In this document: in pieces, positions 17,779-26,401 of the stretch
Position numbering within the stretch: the first letter of the stretch is position 1
Layout: each line of letters starts with the position of its first letter
Assembly (NCBI GenBank): GCA_947178145.1
Contig: CAMWXE010000033.1
Location: forward strand, 1 to 53,184
Direction: 5' to 3'
DNA from: an uncultured Lachnospiraceae bacterium
GTDB taxonomy: Bacteria > Bacillota > Clostridia > Lachnospirales > Lachnospiraceae
DNA: 53,184 nucleotides
Notes under the pieces: generated by a model
The model's input: the letters and a program-made list of their open reading frames with translations, nothing else
Database searches by the model: none
Told to the model about the DNA's origin: nothing
Position numbers and translations under genes: made by a program

Positions 17779-19743
17779 CTATTTATTTTCAAACCACCCA
17801 ATTGTCTGTTTTAAGACATCCAGTTGCTGTTTCAGAACAGTTTCATCCCAGTAGTTTGTTTTAAACTGAAGAATCTGTGGCTGAATTTTTTCTGCTATAG
17901 GACAAATACCTTGTTGCAGATAATATTCTTTCCCTCTCGTAAGCTTACACTCCATTCCATTTAACTGCATATTTTGGAACATCGGTTCTTGATAAGTTAA
18001 TTTCCATGCCGCATAAATACCATCGCCGCCATATTCCATATATTTATCACGAAATTCATGCCATGACACTGTTTCGGTATCTAATCGCATTGCCACCGTC
18101 CAATATGTATTTACACCTTCCTCCTCCATACACTGAGGATGCAGCCAATTGCAATCACTAACAATTTCCAACATTTTTTTCCCAACATTTATGCGAACCT
18201 CAATTAATTCTTCCGCCCGTTCTACCTGTGCCAAGGCCACTGCTGCACATAACTCTGGCATTCGATAATTCCATCCCATACTTACATGCCTGCAATAATC
18301 GGGATCTTGAATATCTGTTTTTGTTATTTTTCCTTTATTAGCACTGACACCCGCATATCCTAAAGAACCTACTCTTCTGATATTCTGTGCAAGTTCCAAA
18401 TCGTCCGTAACAATCATACCGCCCTCGCCAGCTGTTAAATGTTTGGAACTCTGAAAGCTAAAGCTTGCAGCATGTCCAAACGTCCCAACTTTTTTCCCTT
18501 TATATGTTCCACCAAAACATTCTGCGTCATCCTCTAATACAAATAAATTATATTTTTCAGCAATCTTCATAATCTCATCCATTTGAGGAACCAATCCATA
18601 TAGGGAAACCGGAATAATCGCTTTCGTTTTATCACTAATATTCGCTTCAATACTTTTAGGATCAATAAGAAAACTGTCTTCACATACATCAGCAAATACC
18701 GGAGTTGCACCTGCCTGCAAAACTGCAAAAGTAGTGCTTGCCATGGTAAGAGGCGGTACGATGACCTCATCTCCCTCTCCAATGCCTTTTGCAACAAGTG
18801 CCACATGCATATTCTGTGTTCCATTGATAAAAGAAATTGCATACTTCCTTCCTGAATAATCCGCAAAAGACCGCTCTAATCTCTGCATCATTGTAGAACT
18901 TTTTGAATTTCTAAAATCCGTCGCTAATACTTCATTTACATACTGTTTTTCTAAGTCAGAAATTCGATTAATTACTCCTTTATTCATTTTATTTTCCTCC
19001 CTAATTGATTTCATATATCCTTCGTTTTTTACATGACCTTGATTAATCATTGGTAATTCTGGATGCTCTTTTAAAACCTTTAGAATATCATCCATATAAA
19101 ATATCTCTTTTCCTTCAAAATATTCATATACGGAAACTGCAAATTCATAATCGTCCTCTGTATCAAGCGTCCACCGCATATCTGAAATGTCTTCCTTATA
19201 TGTTATGTTATGGCAACGAAAGATATCGGGGTTTTTCCATATAAATGGTGTGACATGCTCTCTCTCTGATGTCAACTGTGCCTCCGTATATGCCCTTTCC
19301 AATACGAAAAATGTAAATGCCTCAACATCTAACCCATCTGGATAGGTTGGTTTTATAGTATTGCTGACATAATCATATTTACCCTCAAGAATCGTATCAA
19401 TTATCAGGTCAATAATTTTAGGGTCTTTAAATGGATCATCTGCAGTAATACGCACAATAATATCTGCCTTATACTTTTTTGCTGCCAGATAATATCGGCT
19501 TAACACGTCTTCTTCACTGCCCCGGAAACAATCAATACACTTTTCTCTACATAGCTTTTCAACAACGTCATCTAATTTATTTTCTGTTGTTGCTACCACA
19601 ATATTATCAACCTTACTATGTTGAACTCTTTCAATAATGCACTCTAATAATGGTTTCTGATTAATAAGACGCATTGTTTTTTCCGGACATCTGGTTGATC
19701 CCATCCTTGCCTGTATTATTGCTACTACATTTCTTGTCTGCAT
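17779..19743 (-). CDS. fusion of SpsF-like cytidylyltransferase and DegT/DnrJ/EryC1 aminotransferase
   Basis: Residues about 1-235 are an SpsF/CMP-KDO-synthetase-like nucleotidyltransferase: VVAIIQARMGSTRCPEKTM, VRITADDPF and MRWTLDTEDDYEF. Residues about 253-654 are a PLP-dependent sugar aminotransferase: YAISFINGTQNMHVAL, EVIVPPLTMASTTFAVL, EDDAECFGGTYKGKKVG and SFQSSKHLTAGEGGM with the Schiff-base Lys. In B. subtilis the corresponding SpsF and SpsC are separate proteins. A GGGAGG site eight bases before the internal ATG at 18987, residue 253, is positioned as if the aminotransferase once had, or still has, its own start. The likely role is building or activating an amino sugar of the nonulosonate branch. 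Confidence 0.87.
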   Translation of the reverse strand: MQTRNVVAIIQARMGSTRCPEKTMRLINQKPLLECIIERVQHSKVDNIVVATTENKLDDVVEKLCREKCIDCFRGSEEDVLSRYYLAAKKYKADIIVRITADDPFKDPKIIDLIIDTILEGKYDYVSNTIKPTYPDGLDVEAFTFFVLERAYTEAQLTSEREHVTPFIWKNPDIFRCHNITYKEDISDMRWTLDTEDDYEFAVSVYEYFEGKEIFYMDDILKVLKEHPELPMINQGHVKNEGYMKSIREENKMNKGVINRISDLEKQYVNEVLATDFRNSKSSTMMQRLERSFADYSGRKYAISFINGTQNMHVALVAKGIGEGDEVIVPPLTMASTTFAVLQAGATPVFADVCEDSFLIDPKSIEANISDKTKAIIPVSLYGLVPQMDEIMKIAEKYNLFVLEDDAECFGGTYKGKKVGTFGHAASFSFQSSKHLTAGEGGMIVTDDLELAQNIRRVGSLGYAGVSANKGKITKTDIQDPDYCRHVSMGWNYRMPELCAAVALAQVERAEELIEVRINVGKKMLEIVSDCNWLHPQCMEEEGVNTYWTVAMRLDTETVSWHEFRDKYMEYGGDGIYAAWKLTYQEPMFQNMQLNGMECKLTRGKEYYLQQGICPIAEKIQPQILQFKTNYWDETVLKQQLDVLKQTIGWFENK

Positions 19744-19817
19744 ACTATCACCACACTTTAATCATATATTCCATTGTAATTACGACAAATAAGATAACTC
19801 GTCAAATCTCTAACCAA

Positions 19818-20939
19818 TTAAAACAGTCCGTCAAATTCAACCCTCTCAAAAACTTCCAATTTTCCCCCGCGAGTCGCATTAAAAATCTGTATGTTATGTT
19901 CATCCGCGTACTTCTTCGCAGACTGAAAGGCCGCAAGCTGCAAATCCACATCTGCCAGATATGTCACACCATAACGATTCTTTATTAACGCGTCAAACAT
20001 CTTATGCTCCGCTTCCATTTCCTCCATATGATTACATACATCATGCGTCGTTATGGAACCATCTTTATGTTGTTCTACGGAATAATTAAAATCCATTCCC
20101 AGTAAATAGATTTGCTCAAATCCCATATAAGCCGCTAACTGTAACATGACATATGTAACCGTTCCCCCTAAATATACCTGTTTACTACAGTCCTCTGAAA
20201 AACAGGGGATTAGGTTTTCTGCATTATGCTCTACTAATTGAACAAAATAAAGCTTGTTCATATCCATATCATCCCTGTGTTGAAAACCCGCGCCAAGGAC
20301 AGAGGTAAACGCCGCCTTGCAGCCATTTGTTAATATTTTCATATCTTTTTTGTCCGACATCATCTTATCGCAGAAAATTTTGTCGTTTGCACAATAATAC
20401 GTCGGTCTCCATGCTGTCGATTGGTATAAAGCATATATTGAATTACTTGCGAATGTAATGTCATGCTCCAGCTTTTCCAAATCACTGATTTTCAGACTTG
20501 GTCCGTTGCCAATAATAAAACAACGTTTTTCCTCATGCAGGTTCTGAAATGTTTTAATCTTAGAGACATATTTTTTCAGATTTGCAAGCTCATCGTAAAG
20601 TTCAAAAAAAACATTATGATTCCCAAACATAATAATGTGACTGGCACATACACCGATTTGTCTTAACTCATCAAGCAGCTCCATTCTGTACGAATAACTG
20701 GATATAACATATCGCCCTTCCCGGGCGTCCATCTCCTCATAAGGCCATACTGGTTTCCCGTTTATAGTATGTTGAAAAGATCTTTTGTCCACATACCCTT
20801 CCCATTCGATTCCATGCTTATTAAAATATTCTCCTAAAATCTCTCCGTTTCTTCCGGCACCTGCAATATATATCCTGTTTGGAAATAAAGCCCGGATCGC
20901 CTTAATATAGTCCTTTACATTCGAATATTCCACTTCCAA
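19818..20939 (-). CDS. DUF115/Maf-like protein with N-terminal Rossmann-like module
   Basis: The C-terminal two thirds match the DUF115 (motility accessory factor, MptE-like) family: CFIIGNGPSLKISDLEKL, the CSKQVYLGGTVTYVMLQLAA stretch and YLLGMDFNYSVEQH. Maf proteins in flagellated bacteria are thought to attach nonulosonic acids to flagellin. Residues about 20-115 are the recurring module (NRIYIAGAGRNGEILGEYF, then GYVDKR). The start is TTG with AAAGGA upstream; no better ATG exists. It is a paralogue of the gene at 24171-25259. The target, flagellin or another glycoprotein, is inferred only. Confidence 0.85.
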   Translation of the reverse strand: MEVEYSNVKDYIKAIRALFPNRIYIAGAGRNGEILGEYFNKHGIEWEGYVDKRSFQHTINGKPVWPYEEMDAREGRYVISSYSYRMELLDELRQIGVCASHIIMFGNHNVFFELYDELANLKKYVSKIKTFQNLHEEKRCFIIGNGPSLKISDLEKLEHDITFASNSIYALYQSTAWRPTYYCANDKIFCDKMMSDKKDMKILTNGCKAAFTSVLGAGFQHRDDMDMNKLYFVQLVEHNAENLIPCFSEDCSKQVYLGGTVTYVMLQLAAYMGFEQIYLLGMDFNYSVEQHKDGSITTHDVCNHMEEMEAEHKMFDALIKNRYGVTYLADVDLQLAAFQSAKKYADEHNIQIFNATRGGKLEVFERVEFDGLF

Positions 20940-20942
20940 TGC

Positions 20943-21869
20943 CTATCCTTTCAACGCCCATGATACCATCTGGTCTAACCCTTCATCCAGTACTGTCTGA
21001 GGTTTCCACTCCAAGCTTTTCTGTAATTTTGACGAATCACAGTAAATTCCAAACTGATCGCCTGGAGTTGTTCCTTCATACTGAACTGTAACATCAAATG
21101 GTAACCGTTTTTTAATCTTTTCTATCAAATGTTCTACCGTAGTAGCCGTTCCTGTGGATACATTATATGCTTCAAAACCATTCATATCTATTCGCATGGA
21201 ACGAATAAACGCATCTACCACATCATCTATATAAACAAAATCCCGAAAACGGTTTTTGTCGCCCATAACATGTATATGTTTGTTCTTGACTGCCTGCGCT
21301 AAGAAGATACTTACCATGCCCTGTAACAAATTATCCATATTCTGCCCCGGTCCATACACATTATTTAATCTTAACGCAACGCTATTTATCCCAAATTGTG
21401 AGGCATACAGCTTCATATAATGTTCGCTTGCAAGCTTCCCAATTGCATAAAATGTGGTTGGATTCTTTTCCCCATCTTCCACCACAGGACACGGATTTTT
21501 ATCACCATACACAGACATTGAGCTGGCAAAAATAAAATTATTACACTTATGCTCCCTACAGTATTGCAACAGTTTTATTGTTGATTCAACATTCGCCCGC
21601 ATATCATAAACCGGATCTTTATACGAAGTTACCCCGCCGCTTTGCCCTGCAATATGGAAAATACCATCCAATTGATAACTGTTCAACAGTCTGATTACCT
21701 CGTCGTCATACGTATTCCCAATAATCTTTATACATTTGCTTGGTATTTTTTCAAAAAAACCCGTTGATAAATTGTCAATTACAATCACATTACTGCCTTC
21801 ATCTAATAATTTTTGGGCTACTGCCGCCCCGATAAAACCCGCTCCGCCTGTTACCAAATAATTTAACAT
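20943..21869 (-). CDS. NAD-dependent epimerase/dehydratase (extended SDR)
   Basis: A nucleotide-sugar epimerase or dehydratase: YLVTGGAGFIGAAVAQKLL (NAD-binding TGGAGFIG), VIDNLSTG, FASSMSVYGD, the FYAIGKLASEHY catalytic YxxxK and RLNNVYGPGQ. About 308 residues, like GalE/WbpP-type epimerases. It ends three bases before the TTG start of the DUF115 gene, so the two are tightly linked in one transcript. It may produce the UDP-sugar used by the nonulosonate branch. The exact reaction cannot be read. Confidence 0.88.
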   Translation of the reverse strand: MLNYLVTGGAGFIGAAVAQKLLDEGSNVIVIDNLSTGFFEKIPSKCIKIIGNTYDDEVIRLLNSYQLDGIFHIAGQSGGVTSYKDPVYDMRANVESTIKLLQYCREHKCNNFIFASSMSVYGDKNPCPVVEDGEKNPTTFYAIGKLASEHYMKLYASQFGINSVALRLNNVYGPGQNMDNLLQGMVSIFLAQAVKNKHIHVMGDKNRFRDFVYIDDVVDAFIRSMRIDMNGFEAYNVSTGTATTVEHLIEKIKKRLPFDVTVQYEGTTPGDQFGIYCDSSKLQKSLEWKPQTVLDEGLDQMVSWALKG

Positions 21870-21891
21870 CCTATTTTACCTGTTCTTTCCG

Positions 21892-23466
21892 TTAAAAAAT
21901 GCAGCTTTCCGTAAGATACACAATTTCAGACTCTTTCATATAGTTCTTCAAAACATTCCTCATACCTTGATTAATCAATTCCGCAATATTTTCCGGTATA
22001 CACAAAACCATATTTTCATCAGCATAATTTTCATATATATTATGGTGAAAACCATCATAGCCTGCTAATAAGATTCTTCGAACACCTAAAAGCAGGAAAA
22101 GCTTTACTGCCATAAGTCCCGCATTATCATTCACGAAGTCTTCGTCATTTATGAGTTTTCCATACTCAATCTGTAAATAGCAATCCGCTTTTGGAATATT
22201 TGAAGTAACAATTACAGAATCCTCCTTATCGAAATTTGATTCGGAATATCTTTTTTTATTGCTACAAAACACATAATCTATTTTGCAAAATGCATACTTA
22301 TGATTTATTGATACCACAACCGTATTATCCTTAAATGCCTCTGCCAAAATCTTTTCTTTTTGTGCCACGGAACTGATACCTGGCGCTATCAATAATACAT
22401 TTTTTCCAGCCAGCTGCGCTTTCAGCTGTTCTAACCGCTCACTTGTATGCTGTCCTTTTTCCATAAACTTTAAATACAGATTATCAATACACTGTCTGTC
22501 AAATTCCTCTTTTTTTTCTACCGGTATATTCGAAAATATTTCATCCATATCGTCTACGCTCAGAGTGTTTTTTTCACACAAATACCCTGCGTATTTCGGA
22601 TGAACATTGTGTTTTGCCGAAAGATAATTGGGAAGTGAATATCCCCATCGTCTGACCATATAAAAGTTATTTAATACAGCATCTATTATGTACAAAATCG
22701 GTTTTAAGTTATAGTTTCCTTTTAGGTTTTCATTCATATATATAAGGAATAATTCCGTATTTAGATTTCCGGCTCCACGCCCCATCCCCATAATACTCGT
22801 ATCAATTATTTTATCATGTGGTGAGGATTCCAGTGCAAACCACTGTGCGTTCGAAAATGCCATCTGCATATTGTTATGTGCATGAAATCCCAAAATAATT
22901 TCCTTATCCAGACTTTTATCCGCCTTCTGAAATAACCGTATTAAATCTGTTTTCCTCATGGAACCAAAGCTATCTACAATATAAAATGCATACGGCTGTA
23001 TCTCCTGCACGCGCTCTACCAGACATGCATATTCACTGTCGGAATAACTTAATACAGCCATTGGCTGAATAAATAATAAATAGCCTTTCTGCTTGATTTT
23101 ATGGCAAAAATCAAGGGCTTTTTCCCAATGCTTCTTTCGAAATGCTACCCGTATGCCTGCAATACCATATCCCGGATAATCGGAGATGTCCTCTATCGCT
23201 ACCTCTCCGTAATTAATCATTGCCACATATCCTGTTTCTTTATTTTTATTGATTAAAACTAATTTTTCCAAATCTGTAATCGACCGAAAAATAGTCCTTC
23301 CCTCTTGATTAACAGCACCGCTTGACAAATATCCACATTCGATATATTGAATCCCTGCCTCTATAAGAGAATTTTCTATATTAACAATGTTCGCCGCACC
23401 AAACGTCCAATTATTACAATATCCTCCGTCCCGTAACGTCACGTCTAAAACCGAGATTTTATTCAT
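21892..23466 (-). CDS. HMGL-like aldolase-fold protein with C-terminal Maf-like region
   Basis: Residues about 1-290 form a DRE-TIM metallolyase-type barrel: ISVLDVTLRDGGYCNNW (D and R of the active site) and GFHAHNNMQMAFSNA, whose His pair would bind the metal. Related proteins are called aldolase catalytic domain proteins and often occur in polysaccharide loci without known reaction. Residues about 370-520 are a second domain (NVLLIAPGISSVAQKEKIL, VVSINHKYAF, LLLGVRRILLAGYDGFHH) that resembles the nucleotide-sugar-binding part of DUF115 proteins. The start is the second ATG; the frame extends to 23502 but that overlaps the cytidylyltransferase gene. Confidence 0.75.
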   Translation of the reverse strand: MNKISVLDVTLRDGGYCNNWTFGAANIVNIENSLIEAGIQYIECGYLSSGAVNQEGRTIFRSITDLEKLVLINKNKETGYVAMINYGEVAIEDISDYPGYGIAGIRVAFRKKHWEKALDFCHKIKQKGYLLFIQPMAVLSYSDSEYACLVERVQEIQPYAFYIVDSFGSMRKTDLIRLFQKADKSLDKEIILGFHAHNNMQMAFSNAQWFALESSPHDKIIDTSIMGMGRGAGNLNTELFLIYMNENLKGNYNLKPILYIIDAVLNNFYMVRRWGYSLPNYLSAKHNVHPKYAGYLCEKNTLSVDDMDEIFSNIPVEKKEEFDRQCIDNLYLKFMEKGQHTSERLEQLKAQLAGKNVLLIAPGISSVAQKEKILAEAFKDNTVVVSINHKYAFCKIDYVFCSNKKRYSESNFDKEDSVIVTSNIPKADCYLQIEYGKLINDEDFVNDNAGLMAVKLFLLLGVRRILLAGYDGFHHNIYENYADENMVLCIPENIAELINQGMRNVLKNYMKESEIVYLTESCIF

Positions 23467-24124
23467 ATTCCTTTCTCCTGTTTTGAAAATATGAAATTGC
23501 ATCTGCTATATAAAAATCATCTTCCTCATCAATGTCAATTGCCTCTATTCCATTCACTTCAACCAAATATGCACGTTCCCCAATTCTGCGGTTTAACCTT
23601 TGTATGACTTCCTTCCTGTAAATATAAAATCCGCTTGTCTCCTCATAAATTACGGGTAAATCCTGCGTTCTTGGAATGTTGTCCAACGTATAGTTTAAGG
23701 GTTTTCCGTCTTTCCATAAAAAATCCTGTAATTTTTTCACAGAAAATGCTGAATCATAGTCCTGATTCACTACCCTATCCATTCCTTTTTCTATACTTTG
23801 TGAAGAAAGAAACGGTGCAGTAGTGTGCGTCATAACATATACATCTGCATCCACATCCTGCGCAAAAGCTCTTAGCACTTGATTCATTGATGTACTGTCT
23901 TTATCTAACTCTGTAGAACGTTTTAAATATTGCATTCCATTTGGCATATATTGTTGTATATGTTCATCACTACAATAAACATATTTCTCGTCTATACCAT
24001 CCACATGCATTAAAGTTTCAAAAATATGCTTACACAGTGGAACACCTGTTGATAACTGCCTTATGTTTTTACCAGGAAGTCTTTTGTTATTCAGCTTTAC
24101 CGGTACTACTGCCACTATTTTCAT
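23459..24124 (-). CDS. NeuA-like acylneuraminate cytidylyltransferase
   Basis: Activates a nonulosonic acid with CTP. Seen: MKIVAVVPVKLNNKRLPGKN (NTP-binding VPVK..RLPGKN), EKYVYCSDEHI, LKRSTELDKDSTSMNQVL, VMTHTTAPFL and IDIDEEDDFYIADAI, the conserved order of the NeuA/LegF fold. About 221 residues. A TTG 33 bases upstream (24157) also has a ribosome-site-like GGAAAG, so the start could be either; the family usually begins at the ATG. It is the third cytidylyltransferase domain of the locus, suggesting more than one CMP-linked acid or divergent sugars. Confidence 0.87.
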   Translation of the reverse strand: MKIVAVVPVKLNNKRLPGKNIRQLSTGVPLCKHIFETLMHVDGIDEKYVYCSDEHIQQYMPNGMQYLKRSTELDKDSTSMNQVLRAFAQDVDADVYVMTHTTAPFLSSQSIEKGMDRVVNQDYDSAFSVKKLQDFLWKDGKPLNYTLDNIPRTQDLPVIYEETSGFYIYRKEVIQRLNRRIGERAYLVEVNGIEAIDIDEEDDFYIADAISYFQNRRKEYE

Positions 24125-24170
24125 AATTTGCACCAAACCTTTTTCAAATTTTTTCAATAGTTCTTTCCAA

Positions 24171-25259
24171 TCATTTTATGCTATCGAAATGTATCCGCTT
24201 GAACACCTCCAGCTTTCCACCTCTTGTTGCATTGTATATTTGGATATTATGCTCCTCTGCATATTGCTTTGCTGAGTTGTACGCGCATGTTATTTTGTAT
24301 ACATCTGCAACCCCCCATACTTTTGTTCCTCCAAGTATCTTCGCATGATCCTGCACTGTTTCATCTACAGTTACATTCCCATCCTTTGATGCTTTCTCAA
24401 CCGAAAAATTATGATCCATTCCAATCAGATATATTTCCTTAAATCCCATATATACTGCCATTTGCAGCATTGCATATGTGACGGTATATCCAATGTAAAT
24501 TTGTTTTGAACAGTCCTCTGAGAAGTCAAACTGTTCTTCATCTTTAGAATACACAAAATCAAAATACATCAGATTTCGAATGTCCTCAACATTGCGATAA
24601 TCAAAAAGTAATCCATCTGTTCTTGTAAATGCATATTCACAATTTTTTAGAACAAAAGTCAATTTTTCTTTTTCTGAAAATACGCTCCTCATTCCCATGA
24701 CATCCGTAAAAAAATAATAATCTGGCCTCCATGAAGTCTGTTCAAAACAATTAAAAATCATATTACTAGCCATTGTAATGAAACCTAATTTCTTACTTTT
24801 TTCTAGATCCTCCAGCTTAAGGCTTGGGCCGTTTCCAATAATAAGACATCGTTTCCCTGTATGAATCCCCTTAAACTGCGTTATTTTTTCCGTAAATTCA
24901 GCGCTTTCTATAACCCTCTTCGTCATCTGTTCAAATAGATATTTTGATGAAAACGTAATGATATGCTCCTTGGCAATTCCATTTTCTATCAGCTGGTTGT
25001 ATACACTTTGATAATTTCGCATGGATAAAATGTAGGTACCACTTTTTAAGGATACCTCCTGAGCATGGAAAATTTTCTTACCATTTAGTTCTATGGTTTT
25101 ACTATTGGGATAATTGTCGTAGTATCCATCCCATTGTCTGCCCCATTTGTCAAACAGTTGTCCTAAAATATCCCCATATACTCCGGTACCCCATATGTAT
25201 ATATCTTCTTTTACACCCAATATATCGTTAAAAAAGTTATCTAAATTGTTATATTCCAT
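24171..25259 (-). CDS. DUF115/Maf-like protein with N-terminal Rossmann-like module (second copy)
   Basis: A paralogue of the protein at 19818-20939, sharing CLIIGNGPSLKLEDLEKS, EDCSKQIYIGYTVTYAMLQM and YLIGMDHNFSVEKAS, and the same C-terminal IYNATRGGKLEVFKRI. Residues about 18-110 are the module (EDIYIWGTGVYGDILGQLF, then GYYDNYPN). Two Maf-type enzymes in one locus suggest two acceptors or two donor sugars. The ATG follows a good GAGGAAAG site. Confidence 0.85.
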   Translation of the reverse strand: MEYNNLDNFFNDILGVKEDIYIWGTGVYGDILGQLFDKWGRQWDGYYDNYPNSKTIELNGKKIFHAQEVSLKSGTYILSMRNYQSVYNQLIENGIAKEHIITFSSKYLFEQMTKRVIESAEFTEKITQFKGIHTGKRCLIIGNGPSLKLEDLEKSKKLGFITMASNMIFNCFEQTSWRPDYYFFTDVMGMRSVFSEKEKLTFVLKNCEYAFTRTDGLLFDYRNVEDIRNLMYFDFVYSKDEEQFDFSEDCSKQIYIGYTVTYAMLQMAVYMGFKEIYLIGMDHNFSVEKASKDGNVTVDETVQDHAKILGGTKVWGVADVYKITCAYNSAKQYAEEHNIQIYNATRGGKLEVFKRIHFDSIK

Positions 25260-25294
25260 TTTCTTTCCTCTTTGCTGTATACATTGTTCTATTT

Positions 25295-25440
25295 TGCCAT
25301 GATAATATTTTGTATATCATTCCAAAAACTGTCCTGCTCTCTCATATTCGTACAGAACTACTCTGTGGCCAAATGCTTTTATCATTGTATTGCCCAGTTT
25401 TTCCCTAAATTCGTCAAAAACTTATAACATAATGTACTTC
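25295..25440 (-). pseudogene. decayed duplicate of a Rossmann-like module N-terminus
   Basis: The spacer between the second DUF115 gene and the acetyltransferase gene is not random. Aligned without gaps to 27265-27410, the 5' end of the methyltransferase gene, it matches at about 85 percent of positions by eye. It still reads FDEFREKL.NTMIKAFGHRV in the minus direction, but with stops after its second codon and again after FLE. It is a copy of the first 45 or so codons of that gene's Rossmann-like module, left behind after duplication or recombination. Confidence 0.8.
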
Positions 25441-25443
25441 CTA

Positions 25444-26352
25444 CTATCCATAATATTTTGATATAAAATCGCTGGCGTTTAAATAAAAATCATCATATCT
25501 GTCTCTGATTTCCTGATCTGACCATGTCCACCATGCGATTGCATTCAGCTTCTCTATCTGCTCTTCTGTGTATCTGTATCGCATTATTCTGGCAGGAACC
25601 CCTGCAACGATAGCGTAATCCGGAACATCTCTGGTAATGACTGCTCCGGCCCCGGCAATCACACCATTTCCAATATTGGCCCCATTTGTTATAATGACAT
25701 TTCTGCCTAACCAGACATCATTCCCAATTTTAATTTTGGAAAGCTTTCCAGCAACGCCTCTTGGCTCTACACCAACAAAATACCATGCAGCATCTTTGTA
25801 TTCATCATACCTGTACCATAACGCAGGATTTCTTTCAGAATCCGCATATAGAAATGGATGTGTAGATATGTAGTTGGTTGGATGGTTTTCTACGACATCC
25901 GTACCCGTGGCAAAACTACAAAAGGCCCCGACAGATTCTACGAACCGATGATTGCATAAAGGTCCATAGCTATATTTACCGCATTGCGTATACCCCCCTG
26001 TATTTTTGCCCAATTGTGCCCCTTCCGGAAATATATCAACAATGTCCTCTTCTCTGAAATATCTTACAATTTCTTTTCTAACGCTCTCATAGGTACTTGG
26101 ATTTGCATTGGAAAGCAAAACGGTATAAGGCGAAATATCTGCTGTTTCAAAATAATCCAGTCCTTTTATCTGTGGATTAAACAATGACAGCCTATTATCT
26201 ACAACATAGCATTCTTCCACACCAAAACTATGGTTTAATATCGTTTTCGTCAACATCCCATACTCACCATACGGATATATAATGAATCTTCTTTTTCCCA
26301 TTTCTAAGGCTTTCGCAATAGCATTTCTTATCTTTTGATAATCCGTCTCCAT
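25444..26352 (-). CDS. CatB-like hexapeptide-repeat acetyltransferase with N-terminal Rossmann-like module
   Basis: Residues about 120-290 form a left-handed beta-helix acetyltransferase: YGPLCNHRFVESVGAFCSFA, HPFLYADSERN, KIGNDVWLGRNVIITNGANI, GNGVIAGAGAVITRDVPDYA and VAGVPARIMRYRY, the xenobiotic/CatB-type signature. Residues about 19-115 are a divergent copy of the recurring module (RRFIIYPYGEYGMLTKTIL, then YVVDNR), here with YPYGEYG in place of GxGxxG. The architecture recalls PglD, whose N-terminal domain binds the UDP-sugar that is acetylated. It would O- or N-acetylate a locus sugar. Confidence 0.88.
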   Translation of the reverse strand: METDYQKIRNAIAKALEMGKRRFIIYPYGEYGMLTKTILNHSFGVEECYVVDNRLSLFNPQIKGLDYFETADISPYTVLLSNANPSTYESVRKEIVRYFREEDIVDIFPEGAQLGKNTGGYTQCGKYSYGPLCNHRFVESVGAFCSFATGTDVVENHPTNYISTHPFLYADSERNPALWYRYDEYKDAAWYFVGVEPRGVAGKLSKIKIGNDVWLGRNVIITNGANIGNGVIAGAGAVITRDVPDYAIVAGVPARIMRYRYTEEQIEKLNAIAWWTWSDQEIRDRYDDFYLNASDFISKYYG

Positions 26353-26401
26353 TTACCGTTTTCCTTTACTGTCTTTTCTTAATTTAAAACAAATCTTATT
26401 A

